Shown: positions 21,776 through 32,110, counted from the first letter of the stretch. The stretch is 64,000 nucleotides of DNA from Aradus depressus (GCA_963662175.1 OY759215.1:46765213-46829212), one strand, 5' to 3'. The notes: a model not told the origin generated them from the letters alone. Translations and numbers: made by a program.

Positions 21776-21875
21776 GGGGGTACTTTCGGTACTGCTACCA
21801 TCTTCAGCCACGACTTAACAAATACTCAGTATTTAAGTCGTGGCTGAAGATGGTAGCAATACCGAAAGTACTCCC
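21776..21875. repeat. Inverted repeat with 43-bp arms
   Basis: TACTTTCGGTACTGCTACCA at the left is mirrored by TGGTAGCAATACCGAAAGTA at the right. The spacer is 14 nt (21819-21832). Part of the right arm and its flank recur at 48518-48620. Confidence 0.85.
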
Positions 21876-21954
21876 ACATATTTTATATATCTTGAGAAAT
21901 AGACAATATTTCTAAAAAAAACATTCGTTTTTCTTCATATTTTTTATTGTTTCA

Positions 21955-22240
21955 CAATATCTCTATGAAAAAGTGTTTTCCGATCCCCTGATTTTAAAAA
22001 TGAAAAAAAAAAAAAATAAAAAAAAAATTTTGTCTGTGTGTCTATGAACACCATACACGAAATTTTATATCTGTATCCAGAACCGCAGAATATCTACTGA
22101 TATTCAGCCAAATCAGCCAAAGGGAGGGCTTAACACATAAACTCTAATCACTGTCGTCACCTATTAATTTTCGGTGGTCTCAGCCGAAGGGGGGATCAGA
22201 GGGAACTCAACTCAAAACTCCAATACTGTCGATGTATTAT
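21955..22240 (+). repeat. Family B element, 5' half
   Basis: CGATCCCCTGATTTTAAAAA, GTGTGTCTATGAACACC and two internal units ending CTCAACTCAAAACTCCAATA. Confidence 0.65.
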
Positions 22241-22801
22241 GTACTTTTTTTTTTTTAATTTCACAGGAAAAGAAAAATGTGTGGAGTAAGATTATATTAA
22301 TATGAGTAAGAAGAAGTCCATTTATGAAGGAATATTCCAGTCCTGGATTCTAAAATTTCTCGTCATAATTTCACCTCATTAATGTAAATTTCTAATGAAA
22401 AAGATTTGGGTTAACCATGATTTTGCTTTATCCGTGGTACTCGCTCTCCATCCTTGCCACGGTTAACCGGGAGTTAACTTGAAGATGCCGCTACTGTTTC
22501 TCAAATTTGAACCGCATTAATTTGATTTGATGAACATTTAGATAAGAAGGACAGCGTCCTCTAAATTTGAGCGATAAGGCCATATGTCCACATATAAGGA
22601 TAGTTTCAACCTTGTTACACAACATAACTACTCAACTCCTTAGATATTCATATACTTCAACTTGGTTATCATATGTTGAAAATCATTTACATTTGCCCAT
22701 ATGAGGAGGATTGGACATTCTTAGATAATCACATGCTCATGAGCCAGGTGTTCCCAAGACTTAACATGTGGGCGTTCTGTAGGCGATCCGCTTCTGTTAT
22801 C

Positions 22802-22802
<1 letters not shown>
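22241..22802. other. Unassigned AT-rich sequence
   Basis: No gene or assignable repeat. Confidence 0.3.

Positions 22803-22833
<31 letters not shown>
22803..22833. repeat. Poly(T) tract
   Basis: 31 uninterrupted T residues. Could be the poly(A) tail of a minus-strand retroposon, but no body is recognised next to it. Confidence 0.9.
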
Positions 22834-23220
22834 CTATGGACCTTATTTGCATAGTTTTTTGAAGATTCTATATAAGAAAAGGAAGAAAGAGAGAAAAAAA
22901 ATAACGTAACCTATGTGAGACGGATAGTGTGATTCTCCACGGTTTGGAACCCGAAAAGCAGTGAACGTGCTCACGTGAAAGGACCGTACCGATACGGAAT
23001 TATGATTTCCCAAAGAGGGGTTTGGCTGTACAAATGGCCTGGTAAAGCAAACAGAGGCTCCTTTTGAAGACGAGGGTCCAAGCCCGCTTCGACTTCCTTC
23101 TCTTTGACCAACTCAATGCAGGTAGATGCATCCCCCACCCATACACCGGTATATCCCCATACCGTTTCTATAACTGTACCACAATACACCATCTACTGTA
23201 TTGCCCAGAAATGTGTATTA
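22834..23220. other. Unassigned sequence
   Basis: No gene supported between the poly(T) tract and the mariner element. Confidence 0.3.
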
Positions 23221-24405
23221 TATCGGGTTCTTTCAAAAGTCCTGTCATTTTTTTAAGTAATTAAAAATTAAAGAAAGTAATATATACAAAATCATTTTAT
23301 TCATCAAAATAATCGCCATTACAATCAACAACCTTATCCCAACGTGGCGGAAGGTCCCAAATACCTTCTTTAAAAAACGATGGATTTTTGCTGCCAAAAA
23401 ACTTATTTAACTCCGATTTTAGGCTTTTCCGGTTATCAAAACATTTCTTCCTGAGACTATTGTCCAGAGATCTGAAAAGGTGATAATAAGTGGGGGATAG
23501 GTCTGGGGAATATGGCGGGTGGGGTAAAACTCCCCATCCAATATCTATCAATTTATCCCTGGTCAACCTTGCCGTGCAGTAGACCTCTGCAGTGATTGTT
23601 TGCCCCTGACTTTAGAGCTCATAATGCACGACGCCTTTGCCTGTCCAGAAAACAACCAATAACCTTTTTCGGGTGAAGATCTGGTTTTTGGAAATTTTAT
23701 TGGTTCTTCATCAGCTGAGAGGCAATGATAACACCGCCTAAAATTATTGTATAATACCCATTTTTCAACACAAGTGATTATTCTGTCTAAAAATGGATCA
23801 TTTTTTAATCGAGAAGCTAGAGATGAAGATGTTCTCAATCGAATCATCTTATTGGCATCCCATAATTTGTGAGGGACCCATTTGTCAATTTTTTTGTTTT
23901 TCCTATTTGATGTAGCATCTCCAGGCTGTTGCTTCTGAAATATCTAGTCTGTTACCTATTTCCGAACATGTTTGACGTGGATCCGACTCTATTAATTCCC
24001 GAACTTGCTGTTCTTCGGCAACTTGAGGTCTTCAAGGACGAGCCTCGTCTTCGAGGGTTTCGTCGCCTTGAAGAAATTTGGAAAACCAAAATTGAGCTTT
24101 ACGCTCAGAGATAGTCTTCTCACCAAACACGGAGCAAATTGTTTGAGCGGCCACAGTAGCATTTTAGTCGAGTTTAAACTGATAAAGTAAAATCGACAGA
24201 ATTTGAATTTAAATTCAAACCATTTTAATATATTCGTTTGAAAGTCTAGCAGTGACTGGATTAAAATATTATTCTGTTTCCACAGATAGTAAACAATGCT
24301 GTTTACATTAGCGAAGGTCCCATTGGGATTAGAATCATAACAAAGCTACAGTCAAAATAAACATTCCTTTATAAAAAAACGACAGAACTTTTGAAAGCAC
24401 CATTA
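23221..24405 (-). mobile_element. Degenerate mariner element
   Basis: An element of 1181 bp (23223-24403) is flanked by TA on both sides (23221-23222 and 24404-24405). Terminal inverted repeats share CTTTCAAAAGT and TGTC followed by a T run. The minus strand carries a broken mariner transposase: an N-terminal helix-turn-helix region read across frameshifts (24190-23950), a central VEKWVLYNN segment (the EKW motif before the second catalytic Asp, 23847-23563), and a C-terminal PHPPYSPDLSPTYYHLFRSL segment with the DxxxxxYHLF motif (23566-23297). At least three frame breaks separate these parts, so no functional transposase is made. Confidence 0.85.
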
Positions 24406-24480
24406 CATAGACTATAATATTATGATACACGACATTCTAATTCTGACTACTTTTGTACAGTTCACTCTCCCTCCTCTAGA

Positions 24481-24727
24481 GGCGCCGGTAGCTCAGAGGT
24501 AGCATGATTACTCATTGAGCTCAAAATCGTGGATTCTAAATTCGGCAGAGATTCTTGGGTTTCTTACTTGGGAAGTGAACAATTTTTGAGCACGTCGTCC
24601 TTCGGATGGTCTTGAGTCTGTACGATTTCAGGCACCTACCCTAGGTGAATACAAATTTAGGGTAGGCAAAATTAAGGTCTCCCATAGTAGAGTCGGGCTC
24701 ATGTCTACCAGAGCGACGAATGAGCTC
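24481..24727 (+). repeat. SINE-A copy 6
   Basis: Good A box (GGCGCCGGTAGCTCAGAGG) and a decayed B box. The 3' quarter is missing after GCTCATGTCTACCAGAGCGA, where MITE M sequence begins. Confidence 0.85.
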
Positions 24728-24800
24728 ACTCTCCTCTTCTCAAATTCATTTCATACTGGCATTACTGGGTATAAAAAAGTAATGTGTTGGCGACAGTAAT
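24727..24800. mobile_element. MITE family M, partial copy
   Basis: CTCTTCTCAAATTCATTTCA followed by CATACTGGCATTACTGGG, the centre of the palindromic element. Confidence 0.6.
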
Positions 24801-24910
24801 TTTGTTTGTTTCATTGTTCCATAATCCTGAGCGTGACTTTCATATATAATTTTTTTTGTATAATTTATAATAAAATACTACCAATAATAAAAAAAGATTT
24901 TAGGTTAGAT

Positions 24911-25159
24911 TTTAGGTTTTATGACTCATGCCCGGGCTTTAACTAAGAGGTCATATCGCCTACTACCAGAGAGCTCTTTATTCACTCTGGTGGACATGAG
25001 CCCGACTCTACTGTGGGAGTTCTAAATTTTGGCTATCCGAATTTTTTATTCAGCTAGGGTAGGGGTCTTTAACTAGTACCTGACATCATACAAGCTCGGG
25101 ACCGCTTTACGTCCCGTCCGAAGGACGTTGTGCTCAAGGATGAAAAACCTAAGGGCCTC
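24911..25159 (-). repeat. SINE-A copy 7, head missing
   Basis: Reverse copy from TGACTCATGCCCGGGC to the CCTAAGGGCCTC block. The tRNA-like head is absent. Confidence 0.85.
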
Positions 25160-25224
25160 TTATATAATATAATTTAAACATTACTTTGATATATTTCCTA
25201 CGAATAAAAAATAGTCAAAACGTG

Positions 25225-25510
25225 TTCAGAGGAACTTGATTAATTAATAAATTAAGTTTACGCTCTCCCTTCCTCAAGGCTGAAAATTAATAGTTGACTT
25301 ACATGGGGGCTTCTGAATAGTCTTCCTTAATAAGGAGCTTATATTCGTAGCATCGACAGTTATTAAAGTTTTCGAGTTGAGCTTGTTTATCGTCTCCACA
25401 GACATAATTACACACACTTGAACACTCAATTTTTTTTTTCACTTTTGGAATCAGGAGAAATACCGATAAAAACTCAACTTCGAATTACTGAACGACTACG
25501 GGAAGTAAAA
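25225..25510 (-). repeat. Family B element
   Basis: TGATTAATTAATAAATTAAG, AATAGTTGACTTACATGGGG and CTCAACTTCGAATTACTGAA match family B in reverse. The 3' hairpin is lost. Confidence 0.65.
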
Positions 25511-25818
25511 AGAGGAGCGAGGGAGAGTTCCCATGGCGTGCGGTGCATCTGTCAATCTCCAGAGGTGCCATGTGTTGATTGTATTGGTCCAACCCTATCT
25601 CTGTCATATGGTTGTTTCGGTGGGGTACCTCACCCGACATGTGGCCCTATGTACCCTTTAAAGGGACGTACCCTCACTACCGTCCGCCGCTCTTCACTAC
25701 TTCCCATATTTCTGAGAAAAACACTGTTTCACTCCAATGATCAACACCTGTCTACACTTGAAATCAGTTGGTGTATGTTTGCTCTTTAGGAATAACTAAA
25801 ATATCAATATAATTAAAA
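25511..25818. other. Unassigned, moderately GC-rich
   Basis: A 200-bp GC-richer patch (25520-25720) is open in one frame but shows no recognisable protein motif. It could be regulatory. Confidence 0.3.
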
Positions 25819-26098
25819 GGTCAAGATTTCGGGTTTGAAACCCAGCCGAGGCTATTAGTTTGTTTTATTTGGGAGGTAAAATAAACTGAAGCACGCCATC
25901 CTTCGGATGGGACATTAAGCGATGGTCCCGAGCCTGTACGTCAGGTGTTAAAGACCCCTGCCCTAGATGAATAAAAATTTAGAATAGGCACTCCGATAGT
26001 AGAGTCGGGCTCATGTCCACCAGAGTGATGAAAGAGCGCTCTGGTAATAGGCGATATGACTACATAGTTAAAGCCGGGGCATGGTCATAATAACTAAT
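25819..26098 (+). repeat. SINE-A copy 8, 5'-truncated
   Basis: Begins just before the B box (CGGGTTTGAAACCC) and runs to the family 3' end (GGGGCATGGTCATAATAACT). Confidence 0.85.
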
Positions 26099-26102
26099 TA
26101 AA

Positions 26103-26222
26103 TATTGTGACCCGAAGAAGTGAAGTGGAAGTGTCCTGAAATATTGTCAAACCTAATTGAAGAAATGCCGAAAGTAACCAACAATCATCTCAGAGAAGTC
26201 AAACGAAAACAGATATATTTTT
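26103..26222 (+). repeat. SINE-flanking duplicated segment, copy 1
   Basis: The 120 bp starting TATTGTGACCCGAAGAAGTG recurs at 32111-32230 at about 90% identity by eye. In both places it directly follows a SINE-A 3' end, so SINE plus flank share one ancestor. Confidence 0.8.
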
Positions 26223-26237
26223 TTTTATATGTTTTTG

Positions 26238-26326
26238 TCATGTCCACTAGAGTGATGAAAGAGCGCTCTGTTAGTAGGCGATATGACCTTGTAGTTAAAG
26301 CCCGGGCATGAGTCATAATAACTAAT
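26238..26326 (+). repeat. SINE-A copy 9, 3' fragment
   Basis: Only the last ~90 bp are present, from TCATGTCCACTAGAGTGATG to GCATGAGTCATAATAACTAA. Confidence 0.85.
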
Positions 26327-26399
26327 AACCAAAGGTACCTAATATTTTTCTCGCTTTTAGACGAAGCGCAAATACTCATTGATAAAAACATTTTATACT

Positions 26400-26497
26400 A
26401 ATTGTCGGTGCATCACCGGTATGTACTTCGACTGCGAGAGTATAAATCGGCAGTTATTAGGGTTTTTGAGTTGAGCCCCCTCTAATTCCCCCTTTCC
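26400..26497 (-). repeat. Family B fragment
   Basis: GTCGGTGCATCACCGG hairpin block, ATCGGCAGTTATTAGGG and GAGTTGAGCCCCCTCT. Confidence 0.65.
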
Positions 26498-26500
26498 ATT

Positions 26501-26600
26501 GCTTTAACTTCAAGGTCATATCAACTACTACCAGAGAGCTCTTTTCTCGCTCTGGTGGATAAGAGCAAGACTCTACTATGGGAGTCCTAGATGTTGCTAT
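26501..26600 (-). repeat. SINE-A copy 10, 3' fragment
   Basis: Reverse fragment with CTACTACCAGAGAGCTC and GACTCTACTATGGGAGTCCT. Confidence 0.8.
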
Positions 26601-26613
26601 ACTACTTAACTCG

Positions 26614-26873
26614 GTTCCGGTAGCTCAGTGGTTACTGTTTATTTTATCTGGGACGTAAAATAAACTTAAGCACGCCGGCCTTCGGATGAGATGTTAAGCG
26701 ATGGTCCCGAGCCTGTACGATGTCAGGTACTCGTTAAAGACCCATACCCTAGGTGAATAAACATTTAGAATAGGCACTCCGATAGTAGAGTCTCTGTCCA
26801 CCAGAGTGATGAATGAGCGCTCTGGTAGTGGGCGATATGACTACATAGTTAAACCCGGGCCTGAGTCATAATA
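26614..26873 (+). repeat. SINE-A copy 11, B box deleted
   Basis: The A-box region (TTCCGGTAGCTCAGTGG) joins directly to TTTATTTTATCTGGGACG. About 45 bp with the B box is deleted; the rest is complete. Confidence 0.85.
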
Positions 26874-26904
26874 TCGGTGAGACCAGTTAGTAACACACTG
26901 TAGA

Positions 26905-27220
26905 TGTCTTGACCACTATAAAGAGCACAAGTGGGGTGACGTTCATCCTGGAGGGAGCGATAGACAACTCGAGAGGGAGAGAGAAGGGCTATGATTGGTT
27001 TAAATGGACAGGGAGCGATAAAGCCGAGGTGTGTGTGTGGGCTGGCCACGTGTTGGTGTGCCCAGTACCGTGGGAACCACAGCCTACCTCAGCTACGTCC
27101 TACGTCTGCCACCTGCCCCCCTAGACACTCGGCAACACTAATCAGGACATCGTGTGTACTTCAAGTGTCAACAGGCCAGTACACTGGGGGGAGCTAAACT
27201 CTGCTCTCTTCCTCATTTCA
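26905..27220. promoter_or_regulatory. GC-rich island with Su(H), E-box and CACGTG sites
   Basis: About 300 bp of GC-richer, repeat-free DNA holds CACGTG (27047-27052), CGTGGGAA (27069-27076, a perfect Su(H) site) and CACCTGC (27110-27116, a GCAGGTG E-box). All three lie within 70 bp. It sits between the Bearded-like and E(spl) bHLH genes. The regulatory role is inferred from the site combination only. Confidence 0.45.
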
Positions 27221-27408
27221 CTTCTCCAGCTATAGGAGAAGTTATGTAATCAGTCAGAAAATCAGCTGAATTTTATGTTTCCGACACCCTGATTCCAAAA
27301 ATAAAAAACTAAATTTCGGTCTCTCTGTGAACACGCTAATTCCCGATAGAATACAGAGTACAGACACGGAAGTACATTGACGGTCATTCTCCAACCACTT
27401 TTTTTAAT
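27221..27408 (+). repeat. Family B element, internally deleted
   Basis: The 5' hairpin block (CTTCTCCAGCTATAGGAGAAG) is directly followed, after a short spacer, by the 3' end (GAAGTACATTGACGGTCATT). The internal units are missing. Confidence 0.7.
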
Positions 27409-27451
27409 AATAATAATAAACTTATTTCCGTTAAACTAATAAAATTTATAA

Positions 27452-27600
27452 TGTACGATGTCAGGTACTTGTGAAAGACCCCTACTCTAGGTGAATAAAA
27501 ATTTAGAATAGGCACTCCCATAGTAGAGTCGAAAGAGCGCTCTGGTAATAGGCGATATGAATTTGTAGTTAAGCCCGGGCATGAGTCATAGTAACTCATT
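27452..27600 (+). repeat. SINE-A copy 12, 3' half
   Basis: TGTACGATGTCAGGTACTTG to GGGCATGAGTCATAGTAACT, with an internal deletion removing the GGGCTCATGTCC block. Confidence 0.85.
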
Positions 27601-27639
27601 ATACTCATTATTTATACATTTAATGGTAATATGATCACA

Positions 27640-27955
27640 TCAAAAGAATTATACATTAAGATAGGTTATAAATTAGATTTATAATTATTTGAGTCTAACA
27701 CACGTATGATTAGTAATACCAAAACTATTTTAAAAAGTGAAATGAAATGAATAAAAACAAAATAAATACTTAAAAATATATGAGTATAAAAAAAATTAAT
27801 ACAGATACATTTATAATAAGTAGACATATTTTTCAATTTAATAAAAATTAAGATAACTATTTTTCAAAAACTCTTCGGAAGTGTCTCTATCCCAACGATG
27901 TTTCGGGACGTTCTTATGTCCCTTCATCAGGTCCCAATGTGCGAGATATAGAAAA
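27640..27955 (-). mobile_element. Penelope-like element end with hammerhead core
   Basis: The first 250 bp recur at 63770-64000 (see there), so this is an interspersed repeat. Near its end on the minus strand lies CTGATGA (27930-27924), a 5-bp helix GGGAC/GTCCC with an 8-nt loop (27922-27905), GAAA (27904-27901), then C-ATC-GTT. This is the hammerhead ribozyme core with a 2-bp helix III, as known from Penelope-like retroelement terminal repeats. No helix I partner is obvious, so activity is doubtful. Confidence 0.55.
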
Positions 27956-27984
27956 GAAAAAGAAAACAATGTAATTATAACAAT

Positions 27985-28495
27985 ATATAAACTTTTTTTT
28001 ATTTTTTTTTTATTTGCAATCTATATACATTTTATATAATGAGCAAATATGTTAACTCTATGCTTAAGTGTCTATGCCACATGTTGGGAGAGGTCAGCCA
28101 GCGCTGACACTCCCTAGAAACTAGTACAATGTTTAGATTTCCCATAGAAGATCTCGAGGCCACCTCCTATTCAGACGGCGTGGAGGATTGTCAGGATGGG
28201 AATGAGAGGATAGGACTTGTGCAAATGGGTTAGGATGGGATGAAAGTTTATTGTGGAAATTTAAGAATCGGGATTGGACGAGCTCTTGGACGGTTGGGAT
28301 GTTTAGGTCTTCATGGAGTAATTTATTGGTGACGTAGAAGGGAGCATTTACAATTCGACGAAGGACTTTGGACTGGAAAGCTTGGATTCGGATTGGATTG
28401 TTTGGCTGTACCCCATAGTTCGAGGCCGTATGTCCATATTGGGCGTATTATAGTCTTGTAAATGGTCAGTTTGTTGGCAGTAGAAAGTTTTGACA
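27985..28495 (-). pseudogene. Jockey-like LINE, C-terminal polymerase and 3'UTR
   Basis: Minus-strand reading gives NKLTIYKTIIRPIWTYGLEL then WGTA, the conserved segment after the reverse transcriptase domain of Jockey-clade elements. After one frameshift come FQSKVLRRIVNAPFYVTNKL and a region ending RRWPRDLLWEI with the stop at 28135-28133. The 3'UTR runs to an A-rich tail seen as poly(T) at 27992-28012. Only the last ~120 codons survive, which is typical 5' truncation. Confidence 0.75.
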
Positions 28496-28539
28496 ACAAA
28501 TAAAAAATAAAATAAATACCTATATGTTTTCATCAATTT

Positions 28540-28918
28540 TAAATGAATAAATAAAAAAGTCTAAATAAATAAATAAAAAATATATAAATGAATAAATAAA
28601 AAAGTCTAAATAAATAAATAAAAAATATATAAATGAATAAATAAAAAAGTCTAAATAAATAAATAAAAAATATATAAATGAATAAATAAAAAAGTCTAAA
28701 TAAATAAATAAAAAATATATAAATGAATAAATAAAAAAGTCTAAATAAATAAATAAAAAATATATAAATGAATAAATAAAAAAGTCTAAATAAATAAATA
28801 AAAAATATATAAATGAATAAATAAAAAAGTCTAAATAAATAAATAAAAAATATATAAATGAATAAATAAAAAAGTCTAAATAAATAAATAAAAAATATAT
28901 AAATGAATAAATAAAAAA
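28540..28918. repeat. 45-bp minisatellite, about 8.4 copies
   Basis: The unit AAATGAATAAATAAAAAAGT plus 25 bp more (containing CTAAATAAATAAATAAAAAA) repeats with essentially no variation. Since 45 is a multiple of three, one minus-strand frame stays open throughout (a 15-residue repeat of FIYLF/RLFYL type). That frame is a by-product, not a gene. Confidence 0.95.
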
Positions 28919-29510
28919 CTTTGTCAGCGGGTGGATGCATTCCAGTACCTCCTACGTATTTCATCTGCTGCGGGAGACGTGTGATATCTTTATCACAACT
29001 CATTTTATTTTTCATTGTCAATACATGTCATATCTGCTGTACAAGTATTTTATGAAAATTCTTATAGTCACTAATCTGTACTTTGGATGTCCATCTTTCT
29101 ATCTGTTTATTTGTGCTAGTGATCCAAATATTTTGAAAATATCGAAAACAGATTATGCCTAATTCAAGGGTGTGTTGAGATGAGAATCGAAATCGTTTGT
29201 GTGCGATTTGTGTTGGGGATTGTTTGAAAAAGTAAATTCTGAATTCTCTTTCTGCATTTCTTGCCGATAAATACATTACAATGGTGGTTATTGGGTTTAT
29301 CTTAAATTGGAAGTAATACGGTTGGAGTAGCATATCAACGACTGTTCGTACGCAGAATACCGATTAAAATTTTTGGTCTTACGAATCGAGAACAGTTACT
29401 ATAGTTTCCCTCTTGAATTCCTAGCATTTAAATCCTCCCATTAGACTAAAAATTTACAAATTTTCACAGTGAATACATAATCTTTAGTACATTTGGACCA
29501 GGTTCATTCG
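28919..29510. other. Unassigned AT-rich sequence
   Basis: No supported gene. Minus-strand open frame 29028-29333 has no recognisable motif. Confidence 0.3.
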
Positions 29511-29519
29511 AAGACATGT

Positions 29520-29712
29520 TCTCTTCCCTTAATAGAATCCCCCTCCCCCTGTCGTCTTACACGCAAGCAATCTGGAACTTAGAATAAAAGAAAGAAACCA
29601 GAAGACATAAAAAAAGTGAGGGGGTATATCTAGTGTGGATAGGGAAGAGGGTGGAGTGGGGGGGAGGCAGGTGATGTGACTAAAGGTCCACAGCCGGCGA
29701 GTCTTCCCACGC
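29520..29712. promoter_or_regulatory. GC-rich island with CGTGGGAA
   Basis: GC-richer sequence with TTCCCACG (29704-29711), a perfect Su(H) site on the minus strand. No nearby GCAGSTG was seen, so it is weaker than the other islands. Confidence 0.25.
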
Positions 29713-30010
29713 TCCTTACGCAAACCACCCCATCTGTAGTATAGAGGACTGTTCTTAACGGGGAGTCTACCTTGGCCAACTGTACCTTCCTGGTCTGGGG
29801 TGAGTCTGCTCTAGGAACTAGGCCAGGAAGTAGCGGAGTACCTCCGAGAAGGGTATGTCTGCAAAGTGGGCACTCCTTACGCAAATCGCCTTATCTCTAG
29901 TATAATGTTGATCTTAACGGAGAGTATCTTGGCCAACAGTACCTTCCTGGCCTAGGGTGAGTCTACTCTAGGAACTAGGCCAGGAAGTAGCGGAGTACTT
30001 CCGAGAAGAG
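29712..30010. repeat. 161-bp tandem duplication
   Basis: Two adjacent copies start at CTCCTTACGCAAA (29712 and 29873), share TAGGAACTAGGCCAGGAAGT and AGCGGAGTAC, and end CCGAGAAG. Identity is about 85% by eye, so the duplication is not recent. Confidence 0.85.
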
Positions 30011-30127
30011 TATATCTTAATTGTATGTTGTTGTTTATTGTATTATTTTGCTCAGACATATTTTAGGAGTCGACATCTTTGATAATCACTTAGTGTAGAC
30101 AACGAATAATTTTAGACAAAGATCAAT

Positions 30128-30172
30128 TTGTGATACTGATGATGGGCGGATCATCCCGAAACGTTTATATTT
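30128..30172 (+). other. Hammerhead ribozyme core motif (Penelope-like)
   Basis: CTGATGA (30136-30142), a GGG/CCC helix II (30144-30146 with 30155-30157), GAAA (30158-30161) and ACGT followed by T (30161-30165). This gives the minimal helix III and cleavage position expected of hammerheads in Penelope-like elements. The flanking ATA (30133-30135) can pair with TAT (30166-30168) to start helix I. Weak helix I makes self-cleavage uncertain. Confidence 0.5.
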
Positions 30173-30499
30173 GCTGGGTTGTAGAAACCAAAAAAATAAA
30201 TAGGTGAAAAATATAGCTGCTGACAAATATATTATTGTATTTGATATATTTTCTATTATTGTTATTCTTGTTCCATTCGATGTTAAAACATGTTTTCATT
30301 GTTATAAGTGTCTCTTGTAATTGAATACAAATGGTTTAGTATTTTTTTGTAAATCTTTTTATCTATTGTTAAGAAAGCTTTGAATGTTCCGACTTATTAA
30401 TATAACGTCTATTGAAACAAACGAAACAAATGTCTTCTAATAGAAAAAAAAAACAAGCAATGAACACGAAGGAATGTGTTGTCGTGTGTAATGGGATGG

Positions 30500-30810
30500 T
30501 AGGTGTATTTTGTCAAAGTTGGTCACGTTCCGGAAGGACCCGGCCTTGCCTCCAGATGAGAGGAGAAGGCTGGCTAGAAGGAATGCGGCCTCTATTGTCT
30601 TATCTACGAGGGACGCCGCTTGCCCCTATTGTTCCGAGAGGGCGTCACGCGTCAGCCCGCTCGCACGAGTCGAGCATCCCAAGTGGCCTCACCAACTCTA
30701 CGTCCGCCCCTCACACATCCCTGTGTCACAATATATTTTACATCTAGTAGAGGCGTTATCGGCAAATCGATCGAAGCGCCTCTATCGACACCTTTTTGAA
30801 AGTTGACTAT
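30500..30810 (+). other. GC-rich segment, open frame of unknown nature
   Basis: A 98-residue frame (30510-30806) is arginine-rich with a CPYC pair, but I recognise no family and there is no promoter or splice support. It also holds an exact inverted repeat (TAGAGGCG at 30749-30756 and CGCCTCTA at 30776-30783). Treat it as unassigned. Confidence 0.25.
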
Positions 30811-30865
30811 CGGGTCGATAAGAAGGAAACCTTTTTTTTTTTTTTAAAGACATGGTTCCATTGAC

Positions 30866-31105
30866 TTTGGGGTTGGTTGACTTAATTGACAGACATCGAG
30901 GTAAGTCCCTCGAGATGTGAGTGATGTGTGATTTTCTGCAGGAGGTCTGCGATGCCTTGAAGGTCGGTTTCTACACTGATTTTAGTAAAATTACTACCAA
31001 ATATTTTGCCCTTAATTGTATGCATAGGCGGATCTACATGAGACTTAAGCCGAGGGACCTACCGCGATGTCTGCCGCCTCTGTCAATTGAGTCAACCAAC
31101 CCTAA
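30866..31105. mobile_element. MITE with ~50-bp terminal inverted repeats
   Basis: GGGTTGGTTGACTTAATTGA at the left is mirrored by TCAATTGAGTCAACCAACCC at the right. GTAAGTCCCTCG and CGAGGGACCTAC continue the arms. About 240 bp, without coding capacity. Superfamily not assigned. Confidence 0.7.
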
Positions 31106-31599
31106 ACCGAAAACTCGAACCTTACATGACAATTTATAAGTTCCTCAATCAAAAATCGGATATACCATCTAACTGAAATAAGTACAATACTTAAATATAA
31201 GAGTTCTCACTACCCACTTATTCAGATCAACTCCCACCTGAAAACTGTTCCTCCTGGAATTTTGAATTTTAAAGCATTATTTAAGAGCCTTCAAGTTTGA
31301 GTGGGAAGAGACTTTAAAAAGCTTTTATTGGATGACGATCTGTCGGCATAAATTAAACTGTTGCAATCGACCTACGGAAATTTTGAATTAGAATACTCTG
31401 ACGATTTCGATTGGAAAGATACAGTTTTCAAAATGACATAAAATTATGTGTCATTATTTAAAATCACTGCTTCGCGGTAGCATCTGACAACCGGTTCTCT
31501 TGAAATAAATAAAACATAAAATAATAGAACCGCAATCAAAGTTTCATGAAAATATGGATGTATGCTAATAGTAGTTTGTGGATGTAGTAAGGTTCGAAG
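31106..31599. other. Unassigned AT-rich sequence
   Basis: Short coding-like stretches on the plus strand (31250-31440) are broken by stops and not recognised. Confidence 0.3.
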
Positions 31600-31680
31600 T
31601 TCTTTTCAATCCATTCTCGATCTCTGATTTTCGCGCGATTACAATATTTCCTTATACTATAGGTACCTATAAGGAAGAAG
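31600..31680 (+). repeat. Family C fragment
   Basis: TCTCGATCTCTGATTTTCGCGC and CTTATACTATAGG match the 3' end of family C. Confidence 0.5.
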
Positions 31681-31812
31681 AACGATATTATGAATGTAAA
31701 AGATATGGAAAAAATTGGTATTACTAGCCTTTTCTTTTTTTTTCTTATTTTTTAATAAATCCATCTTATCGATAAAGTAAGTAGGTATCTACTAAATATA
31801 TTGTGACCCGAC

Positions 31813-32110
31813 AGGGCGCCGGTAGCTGGTATGCGTGCTTGCCTTCTGAGCTCAAGGTCGTGGGTTCGAAACCCGACCGAGACCCTCAGTTTATTTTATC
31901 TGGGAGGTAAAATAAGCACGCCATCCTTCTGATGGGACGTTAAGCGATGCTCCCGAGCCTGTAGGTCAGGTGCTCGTTAAAGACCCCTGTCCTAGATCAA
32001 TAAAAATTTAGGTTAGGCAAAATTTAAGACTCCCACAGTAGATTCGGGCTCATGTTCACCAGGCGATATGACCTCGTAGTTAAAGCCCGGGCATGGTCAT
32101 AATAAGTAAC
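31813..32110 (+). repeat. SINE-A copy 13 with target duplication
   Basis: A box and B box (GTGGGTTCGAAACCC) intact with a complete body. It is flanked by TATTGTGACCCGA on the left (31799-31811) and TATTATGACCCGA on the right (32111-32123), a 13-bp target duplication with one change. Confidence 0.9.

Noticed and set aside
28539..29021. 160-residue protein of repeated FIYLF/RLFYL units
   Set aside because: It is a frame kept open by the 45-bp minisatellite, with no promoter or other coding evidence.
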